A stretch of DNA of 64,000 nucleotides from NCBI GenBank assembly GCA_019722365.1, contig JADFUC010000388.1, positions 682,001 through 746,000 on the forward strand. The letters are read 5' to 3'. How positions within the stretch are numbered: position 1 is the stretch's first letter; every line of letters starts with the position of its first letter. This document shows, one piece after another, positions 12,601 to 23,400 of this stretch. The position numbers and the translations under genes were made by a program. The notes below the pieces were generated by a model. That model was given only the letters and a program-made list of their open reading frames with translations. It did not search any database and had not been told where the DNA came from. Origin of the DNA: Lithospermum erythrorhizon. Lineage: Eukaryota; Streptophyta; Magnoliopsida; Boraginales; Boraginaceae.

Positions 12601-12918
12601 TGTTAACTGTGCCCGTGTCTGTAGCATCCGCAGAGAGAAGTTTCTCAAAATTGAAGTTGATCAAAACCTACTTGAGTTCAACAATGTCACAAGAAAGATT
12701 GAACGATATCGCAACCTTATGCATCGAGAAGGAGAAGCTAAAAGATATTGATATTGATACTATTGTTGACGATTTTGCCTCCACCAATGCTCGAAGAAAG
12801 CATATTTTGTAGTATTATAATATTATATATTTTGTGAAAATTGAAAATGTTAATGCATTTAAGTGGCCCTATTTTTAGTTTTCGTGACAGACTCCCTAAA
12901 ATATCAGATCGGCCCTCG
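9661..12918 (+). mobile_element. Decayed hAT DNA transposon (ZMYM1-like/DUF4371 type)
   Basis: Contains a broken hAT transposase (next entry). The right end read inward is AGGGCCGATCTGATATTTTAGGG-like (short form AGGGCCGATCTGATATTTT), typical of GGGCC-rich hAT termini. The left end is GC-rich (GGCCTCCGCCCAAGCCC then GGGCTCCAAAATTTT) against an AT-rich background. Flanks AAGTAAT (9654-9660) and AAGTACT (12919-12925) agree at six of seven positions and may be the remains of the 8-bp target duplication. Limits are tentative; about 3.3 kb suits the family. Confidence 0.65.
10341..12812 (+). pseudogene. hAT transposase pseudogene
   Basis: Starts at [16 protein letters not shown]. The TTF-type zinc-finger region follows ([10 protein letters not shown]..., KYFVFACKLFKS...). 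The DUF4371 block comes next, with a recognisable [13 protein letters not shown] and [10 protein letters not shown] near 11340-11370, then an LSLSDMGNT-like stretch near 11660-11690. The C-terminal hAT dimerisation region is intact in one frame at 12252-12812, including LTVPVSVASAERSFSKLKLI and MSQERLNDIATLCIEKE. Homology moves between frames at least six times with several in-frame stops (for example near 10784, 10960, 11040, 11270, 11505, 12170). The protein cannot be made from this copy. The separate open frames in this interval are pieces of it and not independent genes. Confidence 0.85.
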
Positions 12919-13347
12919 AAGTACTTGCAATTTTACAAATTCAACATTCAACAAGTAGAGTGGTTTTAAATTCTTGATTTCAGTCCTGCTCGACAGAGAT
13001 TCTAGCGATTTTATTCTGGGTTATAATCTTATTGTAATACACTTACTTTTGCTGACTTGAGATAAGGAGTAAGAAGAGCTTAGACATATACTGTTCAATG
13101 GTGACCACCAAGACCATTTTGAAGCGTCAAAACCACACATCTCTTATTCCACTCCAAAGTTATTGGCACCCCATAAAGAAGCATCCATGATATATATTGG
13201 ACCTATTTCTTGACTTTATCACCAACACCTTCATGACCATCTCGTGCACCTCCTCACCCCCCTAATATTTCATTATTTATAGGACACATATTTTGAAACA
13301 ATCGGCATAAGAAATAACACTAGTAAAAGAAATAACATTTTCATAGC
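12919..13347 (+). promoter_or_regulatory. Probable FAF promoter and leader
   Basis: Intergenic stretch between the hAT element and the FAF ATG. A TATTTATAGG box lies at about 13275, some 70 nt before the start codon. No other motif assigned. Confidence 0.4.
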
Positions 13348-14262
13348 ATGTCTGCTTGTAGAAGTCTGCAGCACATATTTGATAAGCAACTACCAGAAAA
13401 TAAAACACTTCTTGAATCCCTTTCATCATGGAGTCCGATAAAATCAATGAAGCCAGTTGATAATTCTTCATTTACAGAGCTTTTTGGAGAATTGCATTTT
13501 CAAGAAAATCATCATGGTGAACCTAATGCCCCTCCCTCATCTTCCTCACCTTATCCTGCCTCACCTCCATCCTCTGTATCATCATCTTCGTCGTCGCTTT
13601 CAGACTCAAATAACCATCAATTGACAGGGATTGAGAGGCTCTTCAGGGAAAATACCAAGACCCCCTTTTCACCAACATGTTATTATCCAAGCAAGACTAG
13701 CCAAAAAAAACAATATATGCATGGGGATAGTTTTTCTTCAATGAGTTCTGAGGGGCTATCTCATTGCACTGAAGGCCTTGGATTTGAAAGTTCTGATGAA
13801 GTCGAGGAATTAGGAAATGAGAATATTAGCCTCGATTCACGATATCCGAGGGAGGATAAACAAGGTGAGTACATGCATTTTGATCATAAGAGATCAAGGG
13901 TAAATAGGGGAACATTTCCTCCACCTATTTCTTGCATTGGAAGCAATGGGAAGCCATTTATAAACTTCAAATCATGTAGGGAAAATGGTAGATTTGTTCT
14001 TAGTGAAGTGAGGATTCCACAACAAGAATTTTTACGTGCTAGCCGCGAAAATGGACGTTTGAAGCTGCAATTAGTCCATTCAGATGATGAAATGGATTAT
14101 GATGAAGATTTTGATCTAAATGATATACAAGAAGTTGATGAAGATATAAAGGAAGATGATTCAGTTAATGAAGAAGAAGGAGAAAAAGAGTTTCATGAAA
14201 TAATTGTGAATGCTATAGAACAAGACCAAATCAACAATGACATGTACATGGAAGACACTTGA
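13348..14262 (+). CDS. FAF: FANTASTIC FOUR (FAF) family protein
   Basis: Single exon, 304 residues. The FAF domain lies at about 189-243 (TFPPPISCIGSNGKPFINFK ... EVRIPQQEFLRASRENGRLK). This is the PPPIPCLG...FVCFKS...REDGRL signature of the family. N-terminal to it are a conserved-looking head (MSACRSLQHIFDKQL, then a WSPIKSMKP patch), a long Ser run at 78-85, and after the domain a strongly acidic tail (about 246-282). Arabidopsis FAF proteins restrain the WUSCHEL/CLAVATA loop and shoot meristem size; that role is from family knowledge. Intronless structure and acidic tail match the family. Which of FAF1-4 it corresponds to cannot be decided. The 5' neighbour is a dead hAT element, with no gene close on either side. 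Confidence 0.9.
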   Translation: MSACRSLQHIFDKQLPENKTLLESLSSWSPIKSMKPVDNSSFTELFGELHFQENHHGEPNAPPSSSSPYPASPPSSVSSSSSSLSDSNNHQLTGIERLFRENTKTPFSPTCYYPSKTSQKKQYMHGDSFSSMSSEGLSHCTEGLGFESSDEVEELGNENISLDSRYPREDKQGEYMHFDHKRSRVNRGTFPPPISCIGSNGKPFINFKSCRENGRFVLSEVRIPQQEFLRASRENGRLKLQLVHSDDEMDYDEDFDLNDIQEVDEDIKEDDSVNEEEGEKEFHEIIVNAIEQDQINNDMYMEDT

Positions 14263-15767
14263 TCATAGGCAAAAATAATAATCCCATTTTTCATATTTCC
14301 CATCTTTTTTCTGGATTATAATTTTGTCCTAGTATAATCTCTTCAACTGAAAATAAAGAAATGGGAAATGAATCATAATGTTAGATATTTGATCTAATTA
14401 GTTTTGTTTCTGCTTTCATTTTCTGTTATTTAGTTATACTAGCATAAATGTTTAATGTTAGCAACAGTAAAACTTCTATCAACTGTACTATTATTGGCAC
14501 TAATGATTGGTTAGTGCTACCTAAATGGTTGTGAGGGAGGAGATTAGACATGCAAATCCTAAATAAAAATTTGATTTATGAGTTATGACCCCTATGAGAG
14601 TTAGTTGAGGTCAAAATCCTCAAACATTGGGAGATCTAATACGACAACAATTAATTTATCATTAAAAAAAAAAATTGGGCGATCGTTTGGGAAAGTATAT
14701 AGTAGGTAATAACGGATCTAAGATATTATTAATGAATGTTCAAATTTTTTGTTATTCAATTGATTAATAATAAAAATATAAGTCCACACTTTATTAAATT
14801 AATAGAATCCAATATAACTGTTATGTGACAATACTGATGTAATTGCTTAAGTTAAAAAATTGAGAATGCATCATCAATTCAAGTATATAATAATATCAAA
14901 TCAAACTTTTTGAAGCAATTATGAAGCTTTGGCCTTAAGAAACACATGCATGATATCGACATTATTCGATTGCAAGAAATATCCCATCTTTTATAACAAA
15001 TATTTTAAATAGTCAAAATTTTACAAAGTTATGGGAAGATTATTCGTTGTGGCCTTCTGGGAAATAAAGAAGTAGATGAAAGTTTCCGTGTTTGTTAGGT
15101 GCAGCCACATACATACAATCAATAATTTGGTGAGCTCATCACGATTCAGAAATTGACACCCTCTCAATAATGTCATCTATTTTTAGATTTTATTTACAGA
15201 TGGCATGAATATATGGACACAAAATGAGAGTGGATTTTCTGTTACTATGATAAAGAACTATAGTCACATCGCAACTAAAAACCAAAGTTTAGGGATAGAT
15301 GATGAGATTATAGACTAATTTCCATCATTTAAGATTTTGTGCATATCGAAGGCATGAGTTACATTTACGTGCTTACAATATTTTTGTAAACAAAGAGCTT
15401 ATAAAGAGTAAAATTATCAAATCACAATATTATGGATAAAAAATTGCATTTAATACTTGGATTTAGTAATATTAGGGATTTTTAATTAAAAAATATAAAT
15501 TTAAAAGACTAAACTTGCCCCTATTTTATTAATATCGTCGGATCATAATTGTCACTTAAAAACATAATCCAACAATTTATAGAGTAAACTTATTGCTTAT
15601 ATAAAAATTGTAAGCTTCTAAATAGAGGCTCATATAATCATATCAATTCTAAGTAGCTAATTTATACTCAATTCAATCAAATTATATGAGAGTTTTTTCA
15701 ATAGAACACAATTAACTATTGAAACAACAATTATCATATAACTTTGAATTTTACATACTCATCATAC
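14263..15767. other. Intergenic, FAF 3' flank
   Basis: AT-rich, with a short poly-A run. I see no exon, RNA gene or repeat boundary. Confidence 0.5.
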
Positions 15768-15953
15768 TACTCCTTCCATCAATTAATCTAAGGATCATTT
15801 TCTCAAAATATAAATCCCTTTTTTAGTTTCCTTTTTATCATATTAAGTAAAAAAAATTATAGAGAAAATTTTGTTTGTGAAATATGTTTGAATTTTTCTT
15901 AATCTTTGTATAAAATTAAATAAATCTTAGATAAAAAATGGATGGAGGGAGTA
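15768..15953. mobile_element. Stowaway-like MITE
   Basis: TACTCCTTCCATC at the left and GATGGAGGGAGTA at the right form terminal inverted repeats of about 13 bp flanked by TA. Inner sequence is also partly self-complementary (ATCTAAGGATCATTTT against AAATCTTAGATAAAAAAT). About 186 bp, non-coding. Confidence 0.75.
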
Positions 15954-16460
15954 TTACATATAAAGTACGTATTTTATGTCTAAGTTTTCAACATCAAAAT
16001 AATTAATTTGAACAAGTTAATCAAAGATTCATCATATGATATTACTATTTCATTCCAAGTGCTTAATATTGTTATTTTTAAAAGGGACAGTGGCAATCCA
16101 CTCGCTACTGTATACAAGTTGAATACATAATGAATAGGAAATCAATAATTTTGATTACTCCGTAGTTTCTTACCCAACCATCAACTTTAAACAATCAAAT
16201 ATCCTTACTACCTAATCAACTTTAGTTGAATGTTTTAGATTTGATCATTTAAATAGTGCTTATTAGGCAAAGAATATTCCTAGTTGCTAGGATTGGAGAT
16301 TCGGAGCCCAAAAACTTGATTCTGTCTAGTGTCTGCTAGTAGCTACTAGCTAGTGGCTGTGAGCCTGTGATTTAATTAAAAATTATTCAAAATCAACATT
16401 AACTATAAAAACTTAAAAAAAAATGTCAATTAATTTTAATAATTTGTCTTATTAGGGGTG

Positions 16461-16553
16461 CAGCTAAATTCAGGTATTCGTGGAAATAATTAAGCGTGCA
16501 CGATAATTATTTGCACGCTTAATTATTTCCACACGAATACATGAATTTTGTGC
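16461..16553. repeat. Long near-perfect hairpin (~40-nt arms, 10-11-nt loop)
   Basis: The left arm ends GGAAATAATTAAGCGTGCA at 16500 and the right arm starts TGCACGCTTAATTATTTCC at 16511. Outside these the arms continue through CACGAATAC/GTATTCGTG and AAATTCA/TGAATTT, with a 2-nt bulge and a few mismatches. Loop is about CGATAATTATT. Could be a MITE remnant, a young MIRNA-type foldback or a simple inverted duplication. Confidence 0.8.
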
Positions 16554-17930
16554 CAAAACATAGATAAGATCTAGCATTATTTGGGCCAAATATATACCAC
16601 TTCCCATGGTCCTTCACTCCATCGCACTTACGAATCTCTCGTGCACTACAGACGATAGAGAATTCATGAAACGTTGCTATTAGTGAACAAATTGGAAGAT
16701 ACATTTTTGAAAGTTGATAAAAAGTAATGAAAATCAAGAAAACTTTATTCATCATCAATTGGCACCTTCATTCAAATATTCAATGATATTTTGGACCATT
16801 TCCACCACTTTAAATAAGCAGAATTTGCAAGATAGAAAGATTAAAGATATTTTGGACCGCCAGATCTTTGCATGCAAACCAATGATCTTGAAACTAGAAG
16901 ATGAAAACAAAACTGACACAAAGCATTAATCATGCAAATGTTTGGTTCGTGATTACACACGTAGGATATTATACGAAACTTAGGAGCGACCGAGAGGGCC
17001 ATAATTAATACGCAAACATTAATCACGCAATTGTACCTTCAATATTTTAATGCTTCATATAAATGATTGTCATTTTTAGTTTTTCAATAGTTATTTGAGA
17101 ACATTTTAATATTAGTTGAACCCAATGCAACTTGTTTTGAAGTATGAAAAAAGAATAAAAGTAGAAGATATTTAATTTCATGGTACATGTAATAATCTTA
17201 TTTGACATCATGTTTTGATCATCATAGTCAAATAATTTAACCTTTTGGAAATCGAGAAAAGGAAAAGTAGTACAATCGTATATTGAAATGGAAGGTTTTG
17301 GACTTTTGGAGGTCCCGGAAGAGGTACCTTCCGCATACCGAAAAGTTTTGATAAAATGGAATAATAATATACACATTAAGATGTGTGATATCTCTTGAGA
17401 ACATTTCATTCCCATTAAAAAAAAATTCGAAAATGACCATTGGATCTTATATGTTCTCACAAGTTCAAAGGATAGGGCTAAAATCATACATGGATTATCA
17501 AATGAAAGGAATGGAGCTGATTTTGAGCGGATAGTAAAATGTCAAAGGAGGGGATGTAAAAGTCGGCAAAAAATGCATCAACTTTATTGGAGTTCAATTC
17601 CTAAGAACTTTAAGATTAATCGTGTTTTATGTTGCACAATATTGAGACATATAACCTTTTGAAAAGTCTGAAAGGTTATGAAGTGTTAAGCAATAAACAA
17701 GATATCAAGTCGACAAAAAAAAGGAAGTTAGCTTCAATGGCGGATTCTTATATTATGTGAGTTTCTTCAAAGTCTCCTTGGGAGCGGATGTGTAATGACA
17801 AAAAAGCGGTGACAAAATATGTGGTAGTTTTTGTAAGTTTAGTCCATCAAATCTAATGAATAGTATACCAATTCTTGTTTTTCGGGACGGATGTTATATG
17901 GACTAAGACAATCGATTAGCAAAACTAACT
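16554..17930. other. Intergenic, possibly older transposon sequence
   Basis: Holds a 146-codon reverse-strand frame (17047-17487) with no recognisable domain and a composition like the flanking DNA; I do not call it a gene. The outer retrotransposon inserted at 17935/29018, so this DNA was once continuous with 29018 onward. Confidence 0.45.
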
Positions 17931-17935
17931 TTTCT
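17931..17935. repeat. Left target-site duplication of outer LTR element
   Basis: TTTCT directly before the left LTR; the same five bases follow the right LTR at 29018-29022. Confidence 0.8.
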
Positions 17936-18671
17936 TGTTGTGAATCTTACACCATTATCGCAAGTAATTTCATAATTGAGCACAACTCGGATTCCATACG
18001 ATACAACAACAACAACAAAGTAAACCAAAATGATATAACGCTTAATTCAGATACGACAAACAAAAGTTAAAATAATGCGAAATTAAATCGACAAAGAATT
18101 TTATCCCTGTTCCTCTCAACGGAAAGGTACATCCACTCTGGCCAAGAATCCACTAATAATATCACGAAGATCGCTATGCGACTCCAAGCAACCTCGCTCT
18201 ACTTACCTTCAACCTGATGTTTTCATACGAAACTAAAGACACAAGTCTCTCATATACGCCTTCGAATCTCTCTCTCAGATGACTCTTTTTCACAACCTTA
18301 ATGCTAATGATAATAAACTCTCATAATTCTAAGAATAAGAATAAATTCTCCCTATTCTAACCTACAAGGTTGATTTCCAACCACCAACCACCATTAGGGT
18401 GGTGGTGTTTCCACACACACATGGAGACTCCTAACACTAATATATATAGACTACAGATATCATAGGTCTAAAACCTTGAACCTAATAGGAAAACTAGCCA
18501 AAATCGCCTCAGAAATATCACTTCAGCACGTCCAATCGGCCCCTCCAAAGGCCGAGATCTATAGGCGGATTCCTTCTCCTTTAGATTTCATCTTCATCGT
18601 GACCCCCCATCGTGACCTATATTCTCGATGGAGGTCACTATACCCACCGAAAAATGGCTTCAACTTCAACA
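17936..18671 (-). repeat. 3' LTR of outer element
   Basis: Starts TGTTGTGAATCTTACACC and ends GGCTTCAACTTCAACA on the plus strand. Matches 28312-29017 throughout, for example the GGTTGATTTCCAACCACC block, ACCATTAGGGTGGTGGTG, and CTCGATGGAGGTCACTAT. Copies differ by many small indels, so insertion is not recent. Confidence 0.85.
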
Positions 18672-19454
18672 ATCTCCCACTTGAAGACATTTTCGGATCA
18701 CCGTCTTCAAGCACCATCTCTAGCAGCCTTCCTGAGTTCATTATCGCCAAACTCCCACTGAAGTTGATCCCTTACTTCAATATCTTTTTCACCAATCCCA
18801 AAACAACCTTGAATGCCACCAACTTGACTATCGAAGAGACATAGACAAATCCTTTGCCCTATTGGAATTTTCACCACATTCAAATTATCACCATGTTCTG
18901 CCTTTGCCATCAAATCTTCTCGATCTTCATCCTGTGCTCCTTTCGAACAACCTTCAAGCTTGATTGGTCATCAATTTACCTTCTTCTTATTTGACTTTCC
19001 TTGTCGACAACTCCCACTTATCCAATCTTATTTGAATCTTCGATGTTTGATCAACATCTCATTTCTTCAAGAAATCCTTTGGAGGTAGGAAACACCTCTC
19101 ACAACGACTTTTAATCACGCCCGCTAACTTGGATGATTCATGCAACACAACCCGGTTGCAACCTTGTACAGAGTTCATAACCTTGGACCCTGAGCAACAA
19201 CCCGTGCTCCTGCCATCTCCTAGAACTCATCACCAAACGAAGTCTTGTATTCTGTCAGCTAGGGCACTTGTCTGACCTCCAATACAAACTCGTTTGCCTT
19301 TTCATGGCTTCCTAGAACTTCCAGAATATCTCCTAGTACCACAACACAGGAATTTTACCGCGACATCCATTTCTAATATCCAAATCTATAGTCACCCACG
19401 ACAACCGCTTCTATTAATCAAGAAACCCCCCGTCGACATTTTACATGTAGTTTG

Positions 19455-20408
19455 TGTTAGAATCTAGTATGAATTTCATTTGTGATAAACACCAAATTCA
19501 TACATCCCGGATCCTCAAAATGATATAAATTAATCTAAACACATAATTGACAATTATGAATACGAGAGCACTTACAGAGATGCCAGCGGAAGTCTATCTC
19601 CAAATCTTTCACGAAGCCTCCTTTGAATTCCATCGTTGAGCACTTCAAATGTAAGGTTCTAGTCGTCCACACCAGGAGAGGTTGAATCCTACATTTGTGT
19701 TTGCTAGAACATGGGTCGATTGATGAATCACAGAAGAATTTTCAATTCTTCCTTGGAATGTTTCGCCATATGGAGGAGGAGGAAAGACTAGGCTTTGTTT
19801 TTCATTTCATGAAAAACATAATAATGAAAACCTAATAAGTTCATATATATGTCAAACCTAAAGCCCAACCGAATAGCTTTAACGAGCCGACCAGCTAAGC
19901 TTAATTAAACCGTTAAGTAAAATCAAACACTAACAAGTTGTTAATAGTAACTAACAAGTTACTAACAAGCTCAATTAACTATCGAATTAATTCAATTGAC
20001 TAATTAATTAATTCGTGTTCATCCAATTTATATTTTACATTATCAATGTAAAATTCTCAATTGAGAATATTCGTTGATTACAATCAACTCTCAATTTAAA
20101 GAATGTGCGTTTAATTTCACATGAAATATAATCCAACGCTAACAGATGCGGCGACCTTCTAGGCTCGTATAATAGTAAGTTGTATAATAATAATCGACCA
20201 ATTACTATTATTATAACGACACGAAGTTAGCATCTAACAATCGCTCATAACCCCTTAAATTATCATGAGAACCCAAACTAGTAATATACAATTACTAAGG
20301 TGAACACTAAGTTCCAGTAATCACATTTAACCAACCCGGTAAATGAATTGATACACAATTGTCGCAACGGGCATAATAAAAGGGAATCAATTTCATTGAT
20401 TTCCAACA
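19455..20408 (-). repeat. 3' LTR of inner element
   Basis: Plus strand begins TGTTAGAATCTAGTATG and ends CATTGATTTCCAACA, so the element-sense LTR is TGTTGG...TAACA, about 954 bp. Confidence 0.85.
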
Positions 20409-23400
20409 CTCTCACTTGCCCTTTTTGGACGACACCTTGCCAATTCCTTTATCGCGATCTCTAGTCGTAGGCTAACCATGCTAAGTGTGTCGCGAAACAC
20501 CCACAACTTTCTTTTACTCGAGTATGAACTCGAATACATTTATATGCCCCATAAACCAATCACACTCAACCGCGAGAGTTCGAGATCTTCTCAGATATCA
20601 AGGATGGATAAATCTCCCCAATATATCAACATCTATCGTTATACTTCACCATACACTCCAACATACTGCTATAATCCCCGCTAAGGTAGACGTTGTCATA
20701 GTCAAAGTACGTAGCCTATATAAATACGTATAGTTATATATCGTAGGCCCAGAATTTAAATTAAAATTCTAAACAACATCATAGGACGCATATACATATC
20801 TTATATGAATTGCTTCTACTATACCAAATACCGCATCGGCAACCCACGGTATCGATCTAGTCCCAGATCAATTAATCAAAACACCATGTTAGTCATTTGG
20901 ATGCTTGTCGCCTAACTATCAAAGATCCACCAAGTGCCTTTGGCAACCTATGTTTCTAGGCTCAATAGGTAATCAACAATTCATGTTGCCTCTCTAGAAA
21001 GCATGTAATTCAATCCTAGGATTTAACTTTTTCAACGATCGATGATACTACGATATTATATATTTAAACGGTACGAAATAAATAACGGGTAACTATACGA
21101 ATGAATCACACATTCATGTGTAGTTTTTAGTTAATAATCGATTAAAAACACAAAGGAACTTTTGTTTCAATCAATTACTTAACTTATTCCGTAAAGTGAA
21201 CGAACTAGCTCCCCACCGAATCCCTTTCCATGTTCAGCTTCCTTCATTGCTCGCTGAACCAAACTCTGGCTGAATCATGTGGTGCGATCTCAACTCCGAG
21301 ATGCATGCTTAAATCCATACATGGATCCTTTAAGCTTTGCATGACTTCTTAGATCATTTCATGATATGTAAAGCAAGAGATAGTGATTACAATCACATCC
21401 TTTACCGAAATACTACTTACAAGCAGTCTTTACATTCACATCGATCCTATCTCTCAACCAAGGAATCATTGATGACTAATTTTATCCCGACATAGTCATG
21501 CACCCACTACGATCAAATGGGTTTCAACCTCCTCTCGGGTTCTATCGGGTAGGTTTACAACACAACTCCAAGTGTGTTAAACACATCTGTCTTATTAAAT
21601 GCACATTCTTTAACAACATTACCAACAAAATGCATTGGATCGGGTCAAGTTGTAATACCGAGTTCAAGTTCCCTTTAGTTTACCTCCATCGAGCATACTG
21701 CACTCCGCCTATTATTGAAATTCTTGGCTAATAGCTTTCATATGGTACAACCTGCCCATAATGCTACTTGCTATCACCTTCGCCATGCTCGAGATCATCA
21801 ACTCGATCCATTCCATGTAACTATAGTTACCTCTATTTCTGCAGTTACTACGTTTATTCGAATCCGCATGAATACCTTTTTAGTAAAACTTCACAATTCC
21901 AATCACGGGAATCATGCTACGCCATAGTTACAAGACAACATTTACTCACGCTGCATACGGTGAATCATATTACTATGTAATAGACTTCAACCACTCTCAT
22001 TAATGTGTGGCCCTTTACTATCGATTAATTCCTCTAATGAAGAGTTGCTCTGTCAATAAGAGAATCTGCCTATTTATAGAATTTAATCTATTATAGATTT
22101 CAATTCTCGAGTTTCTATGACATCTAAACTTAATGTTAAAACGTCATTTAAGCTCACATATATAATGTGACCGATTATAGCATGTATCACATATATGTAG
22201 TCGGGACTCATAAATGTGCAAGAATCTAATCGCTACTATAACTTTTAAGGCTGTAGGAAGATTTCCTTCAACATTTAGTGTATAAAACCTCATTTATGCA
22301 AAAGCTACGCTCCCACTAACCTTTAAGTGAACTATATTCTTCATCACTCTGATTCTTATTGATTTTCATCAAGTATCAAAGTGAGGAATAGAACTCCATT
22401 ATACTCAATCTTAAGTTTACAATTTTAGATTCTAGTAGTATAGAAATCTTTTACATACTGCCAGACGCTGAGTTCAATAATGTCGCGATCCATCATCACC
22501 GATAATTACTTAGGAACATTCTTTGGATAACTTGTTTATACCCACATGTTGGCAACTTGTGGAATAGCAAATAAGAAAGCTTGAAATAAACACAGCATAG
22601 TCAACCAATGAATATGTTTAATCTTGGTTTCTCAATCAAATGTATGATTAAACGCTCATTCACGATCATCAAGCCATTTAATGAGAATATAATTATTACT
22701 TCATGATTCACTCATCCGTAGCAATATAGTATGGGCTCTCATCTCGATGAATCACCATCCGTAAGATAAAATAGAGCTTTTACACTCAACCCATGTATTC
22801 GCATTTTATTTCATTTAAAATGATCTCAAGTCATTTATCATATTATTTATTCATGTTGTCATTCAGACACGCATTTAGCTTTAAATGCATCAAGAGTGGA
22901 TACTCCCTTGATATAACCGGGTGGTTCTAATATCGTTTGCATTCCTCCACGAGCCACTAATGCATTCAAGTCACATATTTATTTCCACCTATTTGTACTT
23001 CATAACGAAGCATCTATATGTGTACAATAAATTGCAACACTATATAGTGGATGGAAATAAATACCAGCCTTTCCTCGGTTATGTACAAAAATGACTTAAT
23101 ATCAACTTTTGATCTCGCTTAAATTATGTCTACTACAAAGGACACAATACTAACTTTATCATATACGAGACGCTTTCAAAGTTTGTTTATCAAACATAAC
23201 TCTTTGAGTCAGTTCTCACGCTTGAATACTTAATAAATTATTTTAAAGGTAGGTATAGCCGACCTTAATATGTGAAATTATTTCATTCTTTGTGTTTCAT
23301 CCACGCTAAACACAATCCTTACTCAGGATCACTCACTAATGACACATCTAAGGTTAATGAAATTATCTTGGTATATGAAATTGAAAGATCTCATCCATCT

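Noticed and set aside
17047..17487. 146-codon minus-strand frame
   Set aside because: No domain, no splice context, composition like AT-rich background; overlapped by a second frame of similar quality.
18476..18844. 122-codon plus-strand frame
   Set aside because: Crosses the LTR border of the outer element, on the opposite strand to the element; no similarity.
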